A stretch of 64,000 bases of DNA from Streptomyces fuscichromogenes (GTDB lineage Bacteria > Actinomycetota > Actinomycetes > Streptomycetales > Streptomycetaceae): NCBI RefSeq assembly GCF_014645815.1, contig NZ_BMML01000010.1, forward strand, positions 302,708 to 366,707, written 5' to 3'. The notes under the pieces were generated by a model. It saw only the letters and a program-made list of their open reading frames with translations, did not search any database and was not told the origin of the DNA. This document shows, in pieces, positions 42,347 through 50,503 of this stretch (position 1 is its first letter; each line of letters opens with the position of its first letter). The translations under genes and the position numbers were made by a program.

Positions 42347-44187
42347 ACCTCCGCCGTACCGCCGCCGTCTTCACCCTGGCCTGCGCCGCGACGCTGCTGT
42401 CCGGCACGGCCGCGAGCGCACACCCGCTCGGCAACTTCACCGTCAACAAGTACGACGGTCTGGTCGCCGCGCCCGGTCAGCTCCGCATCGACCATGTCGA
42501 GGACCTCGCCGAGATCCCGGCGACCCAGGCCAAGCCGGACCTGAAGCGGCTGGGCATGGCCAAGTGGGCCGAGCAGCGCTGCACGACGGCGGCGGACGGC
42601 AGCAAGCTCACGGTCGACGGCACCGCGACGCCGCTCACCGTCGGCACCAGCCACGCGGAACTCCGTCCCGGCCAGGCCGGGCTGAACACCCTGCGGGTGG
42701 AGTGTCGGTTCACCGCGCCGCTCCCGAAGGGGGCCACCGTCACCCTCGGCTTCCACAGCGCGGGCGCCGACACCGGCCCCGGCTGGCGGGAGATCACGGC
42801 GCGCGGCGACCGGATGACGCTGACGAAGTCGGACGTGCCCAAGACGTCCCTCTCCCACGAGCTCACCAGCTACCCCAAGGACCTGCTCTCCTCCCCGGAC
42901 GACATCACCACCGCCGCCCTCCACGTGCGGCCCGGCGGCCCCGCCCTCGCCGCGGAACGCCAGGACACCCCGGGTGCCGAGATCCTCCCCCGGGGCATCG
43001 ACCGCTGGACCCAGGCCCTGACCGACCTGGTCGCCCGTCATCACCTGACCGTCGGTTTCGCGGTGCTCGCGCTGTTCATCTCGATCGCCCTCGGCGCGAT
43101 GCACGCGCTGGCACCGGGCCACGGCAAGACCCTTATGGCGGCGACGGCGGCGGCCCGGGGCGGCCGCGCCCGGCTGCGCGACGTCCTCCCGCTCGCCGCG
43201 TCGGTCACGGTCACCCACACCCTGGGCGTGGTCGCCCTGGGCGTCCTGGTGACGGCGGGCTCAGCGGCCACGCCGTCGGTGATCGCCTGGCTGGGCATCG
43301 CGAGCGGCCTCATGGTCCTGGCAGCAGGCGCGAACCTGACCCGCAGGGCCTGGCGCAACAGGACCCATGAACACGACCACGGCCACGGCCACACGCACGA
43401 CCACGACCACGACCACCATCACGGGCACACACACGACCACGGCCATGACCACGAGCACGAGCACGCCGTGAAGCGAGAACTGGCCCTGGTCGGAACGCAC
43501 GAGCACGCCCGTGTCCACGCCCACGTACCGGATCACAGCCACGACCACGGCGACACGCACGACCACGGTCACACCCACGAGCACGGGCACACGCACGACG
43601 ACGGGCACACCCACCCTCATGGTCACGACCACGCTCATGGCCATGACCACGGCGCTCAGCCCCACTCTCCGACCGCCCACTCCTCCGAGGACGCCGGACG
43701 GCCGGCACCCCACCCGGCCCGTCCGGCGTTTGAGGACGAGGCCGTCCAGGCCGAAGGGGGGTCCGGGGGCGCAGCCCCCGATCACGGCCACACCGACATG
43801 CCGCACAGTCACGGCGGGTTCACGCACACCCACTCCACGGCGCCCACCCTGCGCGGCACCATCCTCCTCGGCTTCGCCGGCGGTCTGGTCCCCAGCCCCT
43901 CCGCGGTGGTCGTGCTCGTCGGCGCCGCCGCCCTCGGCCAGGCCTGGTTCGGGCTGCTCCTCGTCGTCGCCTACGGCATCGGTCTCGCCCTGACCCTGAC
44001 CGCCGCCGGGTTCGCCGTCGTCAAGCTGGGTACGGGAATGACTCGGGTGATGGACAAACGCCCTCGCTGGACCACGCATCCCATGGCCACCCTGATCCGC
44101 CGGACCACCCCGCTCGCCTCGGCGCTCGTGGTCGTGGCCCTGGGGATCGGACTGGTGGTCAAGGGGGCCGCATCCGCACTTCTCTGA
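42343..44187 (+). CDS. NicO-family Ni2+/Co2+ transporter with His-rich loop
   Basis: 614 residues. A signal peptide and periplasm-type domain start AHPLGNFTVNKYDGLVAAPGQLRIDHVEDLAE. After about residue 225 comes a NicO membrane domain with HALAPGHGKTLMAATAAARGG and a second half (GFAGGLVPSPSAVVVLVGAAALGQAWFG). Between them lies a His/Asp-rich cytoplasmic loop of some 150 residues (codons about 341-500) with dozens of HDHGH-type units, an expected metal buffer. Part of the loop (about 458-480) is encoded by a dispersed repeat in frame. The direction of transport is uncertain, since RcnA-like members are exporters. Confidence 0.85.
   Translation: MNLRRTAAVFTLACAATLLSGTAASAHPLGNFTVNKYDGLVAAPGQLRIDHVEDLAEIPATQAKPDLKRLGMAKWAEQRCTTAADGSKLTVDGTATPLTVGTSHAELRPGQAGLNTLRVECRFTAPLPKGATVTLGFHSAGADTGPGWREITARGDRMTLTKSDVPKTSLSHELTSYPKDLLSSPDDITTAALHVRPGGPALAAERQDTPGAEILPRGIDRWTQALTDLVARHHLTVGFAVLALFISIALGAMHALAPGHGKTLMAATAAARGGRARLRDVLPLAASVTVTHTLGVVALGVLVTAGSAATPSVIAWLGIASGLMVLAAGANLTRRAWRNRTHEHDHGHGHTHDHDHDHHHGHTHDHGHDHEHEHAVKRELALVGTHEHARVHAHVPDHSHDHGDTHDHGHTHEHGHTHDDGHTHPHGHDHAHGHDHGAQPHSPTAHSSEDAGRPAPHPARPAFEDEAVQAEGGSGGAAPDHGHTDMPHSHGGFTHTHSTAPTLRGTILLGFAGGLVPSPSAVVVLVGAAALGQAWFGLLLVVAYGIGLALTLTAAGFAVVKLGTGMTRVMDKRPRWTTHPMATLIRRTTPLASALVVVALGIGLVVKGAASALL
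43717..43780 (+). repeat. Dispersed repeat, family 2, inside the transporter coding sequence
   Basis: GCCCGTCCGGCGTTTGAGG followed by an ACGAGGCCG / CAGGCCGAAGG segment and a GGGGGC-GCA-GCCCCC hairpin matches, from memory, a repeat very common between Streptomyces genes. Here it lies within the His-rich loop in frame, adding residues with no His between two His-rich blocks. Confidence 0.7.
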
Positions 44188-44199
44188 GTTACGTTTGTG

Positions 44200-45819
44200 A
44201 TGAATCAGCGCGAGCTGCCGTGGGGGGCACCCGTGACCGAAGAGCCGGGCCGTGAGCGAGTCATCGCGGGCCGCTACCGACTGCTGACGCCGCTCGGCGA
44301 GGGCGGCATGGGCACCGTGTGGCGGGCCCGCGACGAAGTGCTGGGCCGTGACGTCGCCGTCAAGGAGGTGCGGGCGCCGGCCGGGCTGCCCGGCTCCGAC
44401 ATCGAGCGGATGTACGCCCGGCTGGAACGCGAGGCCTGGGCCGCGGCCCGGGTCGCGAACCGCAACGTGGTGACGGTGTACGACGTGGCGATGGAGGGCG
44501 GACGGCCCTGGATCGTCATGGAACTGATCCAGGGTGTGTCCCTCGCCGACGTGCTGGAGGCGGAGGGGCCGATGTCCCCGCAGCGGGCCGCGGGCGTCGG
44601 TGCCGAGGTGCTGTCCGCGCTGCGGGCCGCGCATGCCGCCGGGGTGCTGCACCGGGACGTGAAGCCGGGCAACGTGCTGCTGTCGAACGACGGCCGGGTG
44701 GTGCTCACCGACTTCGGGATCGCCACGGTCGAGGGCAGTTCGGCGCTGACCATGACCGGCGAGGTGATCGGCTCACCGGAGTTCCTCGCCCCGGAGCGGG
44801 CGTTGGGGCGGGCGTTCGGCCCCGAGTCCGACCTGTGGTCGCTCGGCGTGCTGCTGTACGCGGCGGTCGAGGGCAGCTCGCCGTTCCGGCAGGACACCCC
44901 GCTGAGCACCCTGCGGGCCGTGGTGGACGAGGAGTTGCCGCCGCCGTACCGGGCCGGGCCGCTCGCCCCCGTCATCGAGGGACTGCTCCGCAAGGACCCG
45001 GCGCAGCGGCTGTCGGCCGAACAGGCCGAGCGCGACCTGCGGCTGGTCGCGGCCGGGGGCACCCCGAGCACGGCCGCCACCGTCCCGGTCCCCGGGCCGT
45101 ACGAGACCCCGACCCTCGTCGCCCGGCAGCCCCTGCCGTCCTCCCCCACGCCCCCGTCGCCCACCCCGGCGGACACCCGGCCGCCCGCCGCCGACCGCAA
45201 CGGCCGTGCCGGTACCGTGCTGCTCATCGGACTGGTGCTGGTCGTCCTCGCCCTCGGCGGGCTGACGTACGCCCTTCTCAACCACAACAACAACGACGAC
45301 GGCGGCGGCAACGACGCGGGGGCGAGCCAGTCGGCCAGCAACCTCAGTTCCCCGGCGCCCAGCAAGAGCAGCACCACCAGGTCCGAGTCCCCCTCGGCGT
45401 CCGCGAGCAGCAGCGCGCCCGCGCAGAGCGTGAAGGTCAGTGTGGCCGGGTCCGGCACGGACTACTCGGGGACCTGTCCGCCGTCGACCGCGCAGGCGCC
45501 CTCGTTCACCGCGACGTTCACGGTGGGGAGCGTGCCCGAGGACGTGCAGTACCGGTGGGTGCTGAAGAAGGGTTCGCTCGACGACCAGGGCTGGAAGACG
45601 CTGTCCTTCCCGGACGGCGGCGGGAAGAGCCGGCAGACCAGGGTGACCGTGACGACCTGGTCGGACAGCGGGACGCTGAGCGACGCCATCGCCGTCGAGG
45701 TGCGCAGCCCGGTGGAGACCACGTCCAACTCGGTGCCGTTCACGGTGACCTGTACCCGGACGACGGAGACCCCGACCGACGGGGCCTCCGCCTCGCCCTC
45801 GCCGTCAGGCTCCGACTGA
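44200..45819 (+). CDS. Transmembrane serine/threonine protein kinase
   Basis: 539 residues from ATG 44200 (GTG 44197 and 44233 are alternatives). The kinase domain is at about 25-285: LGEGGMGTVW (G-loop), VAVKEV (Lys55), VLHRDVKPGNVLL (catalytic Asp near 153), TDFGIAT, SPEFLAPE. A Pro-rich linker follows, then one transmembrane helix (about 335-358), an N/S-rich stalk and a 120-residue extracellular domain with two Cys (CPPSTAQ and TCTRTTE). There are no PASTA repeats. It probably senses an envelope signal. It follows the NicO gene by 12 bp and faces the lipase convergently. Confidence 0.92.
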   Translation: MNQRELPWGAPVTEEPGRERVIAGRYRLLTPLGEGGMGTVWRARDEVLGRDVAVKEVRAPAGLPGSDIERMYARLEREAWAAARVANRNVVTVYDVAMEGGRPWIVMELIQGVSLADVLEAEGPMSPQRAAGVGAEVLSALRAAHAAGVLHRDVKPGNVLLSNDGRVVLTDFGIATVEGSSALTMTGEVIGSPEFLAPERALGRAFGPESDLWSLGVLLYAAVEGSSPFRQDTPLSTLRAVVDEELPPPYRAGPLAPVIEGLLRKDPAQRLSAEQAERDLRLVAAGGTPSTAATVPVPGPYETPTLVARQPLPSSPTPPSPTPADTRPPAADRNGRAGTVLLIGLVLVVLALGGLTYALLNHNNNDDGGGNDAGASQSASNLSSPAPSKSSTTRSESPSASASSSAPAQSVKVSVAGSGTDYSGTCPPSTAQAPSFTATFTVGSVPEDVQYRWVLKKGSLDDQGWKTLSFPDGGGKSRQTRVTVTTWSDSGTLSDAIAVEVRSPVETTSNSVPFTVTCTRTTETPTDGASASPSPSGSD

Positions 45820-45830
45820 CGTGGCGAAGG

Positions 45831-46631
45831 TCATGCGTTGCTGGTCAGGGCCGGCAGATAGCCGCCGGACTGGCCGGCCGCGGTGGGGTGGTACGACTCG
45901 GTGATGTCCAGCAGGTTGAGACTGTGCAGCCAGGAGCTGCCGGAGCAGATCTCATGGCTGGAGAACGCGCTGCGGACGTCACCGAAGGCGAAGCCGTGGT
46001 CGGCGGCGCGCTTGGCGATCGCGGTGTCGATGTAGTCGGCGGCGGCGTTGATGGCGGTGCGCTTGGTCGAGGAGAGACCGAGGCAGGTGGTGCCCAGCAG
46101 ATAGAAGCGGGGGTAGCCGAGGACGACGACCTCGGCGTTGGGGGCCTTGGCGCTGATCGCGTTGTAGACGTTGTCGAGCTTGCCGGGGAGTGTGGAGTCG
46201 ACGTAGGCCTCGGCGGTGCTGATCCGGGACAGGCAGGTGCTGTCGGAGCCGAGCACACAGGTCGTCATGACGTCGGTGAAGCCCGCGTCGTTGCCGCCGA
46301 TGGTGATCGAGACCAGGCCGGTCGAGGAGCTGAGTGTGCCGAGCTGGCCGGAGAGCACGTCGTCGGTGGTGGCGCCCGAGCAGGCGAGGAACGAGAACGA
46401 GGACGGGCTGTGGGCGGCGTTCCACAGGTAGGGGTAGGCGTTCGTGCTGCGGTCGCAGCTGCCACTTGAGCTGATGTAGCTGCCGGCACCGACGCCGGAC
46501 GCGTACGAGTCACCGAGCGCCACATAGCCCCCGGTCGCGGCCTGCGCTTCCGTCGCGGCCGCGCCGGTGAGGGCGAGGCCGGTGGCGAGGAGGAGTGAAG
46601 TCACGTATGCCGTAATTCGGGAACGTCTCAT
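45831..46631 (-). CDS. Secreted SGNH/GDSL lipase-esterase
   Basis: 266 residues with a signal peptide ending near EAQAA. The SGNH blocks are clear: YVALGDSYASG (Ser42), SGATTDDVL, ITIGGNDAGF (Asn), and SYHPTAAGQ (His near 252). Six Cys suggest disulphides, as in Streptomyces extracellular GDSL esterases. GGGAGG is well spaced before the ATG. It is convergent with the kinase with an 11-bp gap, so the two transcripts overlap unless terminated early. Confidence 0.93.
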   Translation of the reverse strand: MRRSRITAYVTSLLLATGLALTGAAATEAQAATGGYVALGDSYASGVGAGSYISSSGSCDRSTNAYPYLWNAAHSPSSFSFLACSGATTDDVLSGQLGTLSSSTGLVSITIGGNDAGFTDVMTTCVLGSDSTCLSRISTAEAYVDSTLPGKLDNVYNAISAKAPNAEVVVLGYPRFYLLGTTCLGLSSTKRTAINAAADYIDTAIAKRAADHGFAFGDVRSAFSSHEICSGSSWLHSLNLLDITESYHPTAAGQSGGYLPALTSNA

Positions 46632-47027
46632 GGAACCTCCCTTTAGCAGGATCTCTGCCACAACTGTCGTAGCAACCACGCGTGTTGACGGGAAGTGTCC
46701 ATGCCAAAACTGTTCAGGTTCCCAACCAGCCCTATCCGGACCGATCCTGCGCGTTCCCGGCCCGTTTGATATCGCGTCCATGACAGGAGCGCGACGGGCC
46801 GTCAACTCTCCGTCTCTTCACACCGACCGGCCGATCCCCGACACACAGCGCTCCGGAAGCCCGTGTCGTAACCGATCACCGGTAGGCACCGAAATCGAGC
46901 GACTTGTTCCCCGGAGACAACAGGTGTCTCCGGGGAACGGTCATGTCCGGAGACCTGCTTGACGCCCCCAGTTCGGCTGCGCGACATTGAAGCCCGGCAT
47001 CCGGCGCCTTGGGGGGCAAAGTCGGCC
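46632..47027. other. Divergent intergenic region with a strong hairpin
   Basis: About 400 bp between the divergent lipase and small membrane-protein genes. No convincing coding sequence is seen. It holds the 14-bp-stem palindrome at 46906-46938 and a third related motif (GTCCGGAGACC) 4 bp after it. Promoters for both genes should lie here, but clear -35/-10 boxes were not identified. Confidence 0.6.
46906..46938. promoter_or_regulatory. Perfect 14-bp inverted repeat
   Basis: GTTCCCCGGAGACA, a 5-nt loop ACAGG, then TGTCTCCGGGGAAC: a perfect hairpin about 90 bp upstream of the 47028 start and 275 bp upstream of the lipase. It may be a large operator, a 5'-leader hairpin or a terminator of an unseen short RNA. 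Confidence 0.6.
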
Positions 47028-47471
47028 ATGCAGACCATATGGCTCAAGACATCATCAACAGCGGACGAACGGGCGCGGCCAGGACCGGGGAGGGACCTGG
47101 GGCCCCTGTTCGCGGGGGCCGCGACGGCCGTCGCCGGGACCGGTGCGCTGCTCGCGCTCACCGACTCCGGCGCTTCGCCACGCGGGCCGTTCGCGCTGTT
47201 CTTCCTGCTCGCCGCGCCGGCCGCGGCGATCGGGCTGGCACTGCGCGGACTCGATCCGTTCGCCCGTGTGCTCACCGCGCTGGCGGGTGCCGTCGCCCTG
47301 GACATGCTGATCGCCCAGGGCATGCTCGCCATCCACCGCTGGTCCTGGCGCGGCGGCATCATCGCCGTGACCGTGATCAGCCTTCTGCTGCTTCTGCTGG
47401 TACTCCTGCGACCGGTGGAACGCATTCTCGAACTGATTCACCGGCGAGCCGGGAAAACCAGTTCGAGTTGA
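47028..47471 (+). CDS. Small polytopic membrane protein of unknown function
   Basis: 147 residues from ATG 47028 (GGGGGG upstream). There are four hydrophobic segments (about 24-45, 52-70, 80-100, 110-130), ending in a basic tail RPVERILELIHRRAGKTSSS. I do not recognise a family. It stands alone between the lipase and the polysaccharide operon and is followed by a weak terminator-like repeat. Confidence 0.65.
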   Translation: MQTIWLKTSSTADERARPGPGRDLGPLFAGAATAVAGTGALLALTDSGASPRGPFALFFLLAAPAAAIGLALRGLDPFARVLTALAGAVALDMLIAQGMLAIHRWSWRGGIIAVTVISLLLLLLVLLRPVERILELIHRRAGKTSSS

Positions 47472-47893
47472 AGAACAGGGTCGGCCAAAGTTTCGTAACG
47501 GCCGAACCAACAAAAACGTGGGGCCCACTTCCAGGCCTTGCCATACTGGTTCAATCATCAATACCGTCGTACATCTCACCCGCATCGGATCGTCATCCAG
47601 CGGCCCCAGGGGAGGGCTTGAGGACCGCGATGTTCCGGGGCGGGGCGCGGTAGGGGGGTGCCGTGCTCGGTGACCGCAATGACCACTGTCGTTTCTCGTG
47701 TGACCACTGTCGTTTCCGAGTCGTGCCGCGCGACCGGCTGCCGTTTTCCGGCAGACCGGCCTGCTTTGCCAGCTCACCTGCGGATACGGAGATCCGTTCT
47801 CCGTGCCACGGGTGATAACCCCCCTTTCGAACCGGACACAGAAGCGGGCCGCCCAAGGGGCGGGCGGTCCACCGGACGAGAGGGACAAGACTC
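47472..47893 (+). promoter_or_regulatory. Long leader region of the polysaccharide operon
   Basis: 422 bp without a gene. From the left it holds a terminator-like repeat (GGTCGGCC at 47479-47486 with GGCCGAACC at 47500-47508, one bulge). Next is a direct repeat TGACCACTGTCGTTTC at 47680-47695 and 47701-47716. A perfect hairpin ACGGAGA-TCCGT-TCTCCGT follows at 47787-47805, and a GAGAGGGA ribosome site leads into the first glycosyltransferase. The leader could carry a regulated promoter followed by a structured 5' end. Confidence 0.55.
47680..47716. repeat. Pair of 16-bp direct repeats, probable activator site
   Basis: Two identical TGACCACTGTCGTTTC copies spaced 21 bp start to start, i.e. two helical turns, so a protein would bind both on the same face of DNA. 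Tandem direct repeats at this spacing are typical of response-regulator or SARP-like activators. They lie about 180 bp upstream of the first glycosyltransferase start. Confidence 0.65.
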
Positions 47894-48715
47894 ATGAGTT
47901 CTGTTCTGCGTACACCGGCCTCGGGCCAAGATCCGTTAATGGGTCCCGAATACCGGCCGATCTCCTCTCACCTGGCCATCACACCGCCGGTGAGCGTGGT
48001 GATTCCCGCGATGAATGAGGCGGAGAATCTCCCCTACGTCTTCAAGACACTTCCCGCCTGGATACACGAAGTGGTTCTTGTGGACGGTAATTCCACTGAC
48101 AACACCGTTGAAGTCGCGCGGGAGTTGTGGCCCGAAGTGAAAGTCGTCGAACAGCGTGGCAAGGGCAAGGGAGATGCCCTGATCACCGGTTTCGAGGCGT
48201 GCACCGGCGACATCATCGTCATGGTGGACGCGGACGGCTCGGCCGACGGCCACGAGATCGTGTCCTACGTCTCCGCCCTGGTCTCGGGCGCCGACTTCGC
48301 CAAGGGCTCGCGCTTCGCCAACGGCGGCGGCACGGACGACATGACCTTCGTCCGCAAGCTCGGCAACTGGGCGCTGTGCACGGTCGTCAACCGCAAGTTC
48401 GGCGCCCGTTACACCGACCTCTGCTACGGATACAACGCGTTCTGGCGGCACTGCCTCGACAAGATCGACCTCGACTGCACCGGCTTCGAGATCGAGACCC
48501 TGATCAACATCCGGGTCGTCAAGGCGGGCCTGAAGGTGCAGGAGATCCCCAGCCACGAGTACCTCCGCATCCACGGCACCAGCAACCTGCGCGCCGTACG
48601 CGACGGCCTGCGGGTCCTCAAGGTGATCCTCAAGGAGCGCTCCAACCGGCGTGACCTGCGCCGGCGGGTGCGGCACTCCCCGATGCTCAGCACGGGCCGG
48701 GGAGAGTCGTCTTGA
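47894..48715 (+). CDS. Family 2 glycosyltransferase (dolichol-phosphate-mannose-synthase-like)
   Basis: 273 residues. A GT-A fold starts VSVVIPAMNEAENLPYVFKTLP, followed by EVVLVDGNSTDNTVEVAREL, KGKGDALITGFEACTGDIIVMVDADGSADG (metal-binding DxD-like site) and KGSRFANGG. It transfers a sugar from an NDP-sugar to a polyprenyl phosphate or an acceptor. There is no membrane anchor, so it acts at the cytoplasmic face. It is the first gene of the operon; its stop overlaps the next start (TTGA). Confidence 0.9.
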   Translation: MSSVLRTPASGQDPLMGPEYRPISSHLAITPPVSVVIPAMNEAENLPYVFKTLPAWIHEVVLVDGNSTDNTVEVARELWPEVKVVEQRGKGKGDALITGFEACTGDIIVMVDADGSADGHEIVSYVSALVSGADFAKGSRFANGGGTDDMTFVRKLGNWALCTVVNRKFGARYTDLCYGYNAFWRHCLDKIDLDCTGFEIETLINIRVVKAGLKVQEIPSHEYLRIHGTSNLRAVRDGLRVLKVILKERSNRRDLRRRVRHSPMLSTGRGESS

Positions 48716-49710
48716 GCGATCCCGACATCTCCGTCGTGATCTGCGTGTACACCGAGGACCGCTGGGAGGACATCCTCGCGGCGGTCTCCTCGGTGCGCGC
48801 CCAGTCGTATCCGGCGCTGGAGACCCTGCTGGTCGTCGACCACAACCCGGCGCTCCTGGAACGGCTCACGCAGGAGTACAAGGAGCCCACGGAGGGCACT
48901 GAGGTGCGGGTGCTCGCCAACGCGGGTCCCCGCGGCCTGTCCGCGGGCCGCAACACGGGCATCGCCGCCTCCTACGGCGAAGTGATCGCCTTCCTCGACG
49001 ACGACGCCGTGGCCGAGCGGGACTGGCTGCGCCGCTTCGCCGAGGGGTACGCCGACCCGAGGGTGCTGGCGGTCGGCGGCCGGACCATGCCGGTCTGGGC
49101 CTCGGGCCGCCGCCCGGACTGGTTCCCGGAGGAGTTCGACTGGGTGGTCGGCTGCACCTACCGGGGCCTGCCCGCCGGCCGGGTCCGGGTCCGCAACGTC
49201 CTCGGGGGAAACGCTTCTTTCCGGCGTACGGCCTTCGACGCGGCGGGCGGCTTCGCCACCGGCATCGGCCGCGACGGCGACAAGCGTCCGCTGGGCTGCG
49301 AGGAGACCGAGCTGTGCATCCGGCTCACCCGGGCCCGCCCGGACGCGGTCCTCCTCATCGACGACCGCGCGGTGATCCACCACCGGGTGCCCGAGGCCCG
49401 TGAGCACTTCGGGTACTTCCGCACCCGCGCCTACGCCGAGGGCCTCTCCAAGGCCCTGGTCGCCCGCAGCGTGGGCGCCGGCAAGGGCCTGGAGTCCGAA
49501 CGCCGGTACACCACGCGTGTGCTGCCCGCCGGGATCGCTCGTGGCCTGCGGGACGCGCTGCTGGCCCGGCCGGGCGGCGCGGGCCGGGCGGGCGCGATCG
49601 TCGCCGGAGTGCTGACGGCGGCGGGCGGCTATGTGGTGGGCAGCGTGCGGGCCCGGCGGGGCGGGGCGGCCTTCGCCGTCGCCGGGATCGAGGGAGGCCC
49701 CCATGGCTGA
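48712..49710 (+). CDS. Family 2 glycosyltransferase
   Basis: 332 residues from a TTG start overlapping the previous stop (TTGA), with GGGGAGAG upstream. DISVVICVYTEDRWEDILAAVSSVRAQSYP, VLANAGPRGLSAGRNTGIAASYGEVIAFLDDDAVAERDWL (DxD-type site near 94) and GGNASFRRTAFDAAGGF...GCEETELCIRL are GT2 hallmarks, the last close to rhamnosyl/galactosyl-type enzymes. The C-terminus is basic and Gly-rich with a weak hydrophobic stretch (about 285-310). It extends the repeat unit made by the operon. Confidence 0.9.
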   Translation: MSDPDISVVICVYTEDRWEDILAAVSSVRAQSYPALETLLVVDHNPALLERLTQEYKEPTEGTEVRVLANAGPRGLSAGRNTGIAASYGEVIAFLDDDAVAERDWLRRFAEGYADPRVLAVGGRTMPVWASGRRPDWFPEEFDWVVGCTYRGLPAGRVRVRNVLGGNASFRRTAFDAAGGFATGIGRDGDKRPLGCEETELCIRLTRARPDAVLLIDDRAVIHHRVPEAREHFGYFRTRAYAEGLSKALVARSVGAGKGLESERRYTTRVLPAGIARGLRDALLARPGGAGRAGAIVAGVLTAAGGYVVGSVRARRGGAAFAVAGIEGGPHG

Positions 49711-50503
49711 GGCGCCGGTCCCGATCCTCATGTACCACTCGGTCGCGGCCTCGCCCAACGACGCCACCCGCGCGCTGTCGGTGGCACCGGAGGCGTTCGC
49801 CGAGCAGATGGCGCTCATCGGGGACCTGGGCATGACCCCCGTCAGCACGGCCGCCCTGGCGGCCGGCTGGCGCTCCGGCGGCCCGCTCCCCGACCGTCCC
49901 GTCCTGGTCACCTTCGACGACGGCTACGCGGGCGTGCACCGGCACGCCCTGCCCGTGCTCGCCAAGCACGGCTTCGCGTCCACACTGTTCGTCTCGACGG
50001 GCTGGCTCAGGGGCGCGTACGACACCGGAGGCGGCCTGGACGCCATGCTCGACTGGGACCAGGTGCGCGAACTCGCGGACGCGGGCTGCGAGATCGGCGG
50101 GCACAGCCACACCCATCCGCAGCTCGACCAGCTGGACGACGACCGGCTGCGCGCGGAGCTGGTGCGCTGCCGGGAGATCGTCTTCGACGAACTCGGCGCC
50201 GAACCCGCCTCGTTCGCCTACCCGTACGGCTACTCCAGCCGCCGGGTCCGGCAGGCCGTGCGGGCGGCCGGGTACGGCCAGGCGCTCGCCGTCGGCAACG
50301 CCCTCGCCCGCCGCCGTCAGGGTCCGTTCGCACTGCGCCGCGTCACCGTGCGCCGCAGTACGGACGCCGCGGAGTTCGCACAGCTGCTGCAAGGCCGTGC
50401 GATCGCCCGCACCTTCGCCGGGGACCGTGCCCTCACCAAGGGGTACGCCGTTCTCCGCAGAGCCCGCCAGGTCCGCCGGAAGGCCAGCCGTTCCCGTGTC
50501 TGA
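49703..50503 (+). CDS. Carbohydrate esterase 4 polysaccharide deacetylase
   Basis: 266 residues from ATG 49703 (GAGGGAGG upstream), overlapping the previous gene by 8 bp. The NodB homology domain shows VPILMYHSVA, VLVTFDDGYAGVH (Asp72/73), STLFVSTGW, and EIGGHSHTHPQL (His134/His138), the metal triad of CE4. The C-terminal part adds FAYPYGYSSRRVRQAVRAAGY. No signal peptide is seen, so it may deacetylate an intermediate inside the cell or leave by another route. It would remove N-acetyl groups from the polymer made by this operon. Confidence 0.9.
   Translation: MAEAPVPILMYHSVAASPNDATRALSVAPEAFAEQMALIGDLGMTPVSTAALAAGWRSGGPLPDRPVLVTFDDGYAGVHRHALPVLAKHGFASTLFVSTGWLRGAYDTGGGLDAMLDWDQVRELADAGCEIGGHSHTHPQLDQLDDDRLRAELVRCREIVFDELGAEPASFAYPYGYSSRRVRQAVRAAGYGQALAVGNALARRRQGPFALRRVTVRRSTDAAEFAQLLQGRAIARTFAGDRALTKGYAVLRRARQVRRKASRSRV

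Noticed and set aside
43366..43660. His-rich repeats as a CRISPR or tandem repeat array
   Set aside because: They are degenerate codon repeats of a metal-binding loop in a clear transporter gene, with no spacer pattern.
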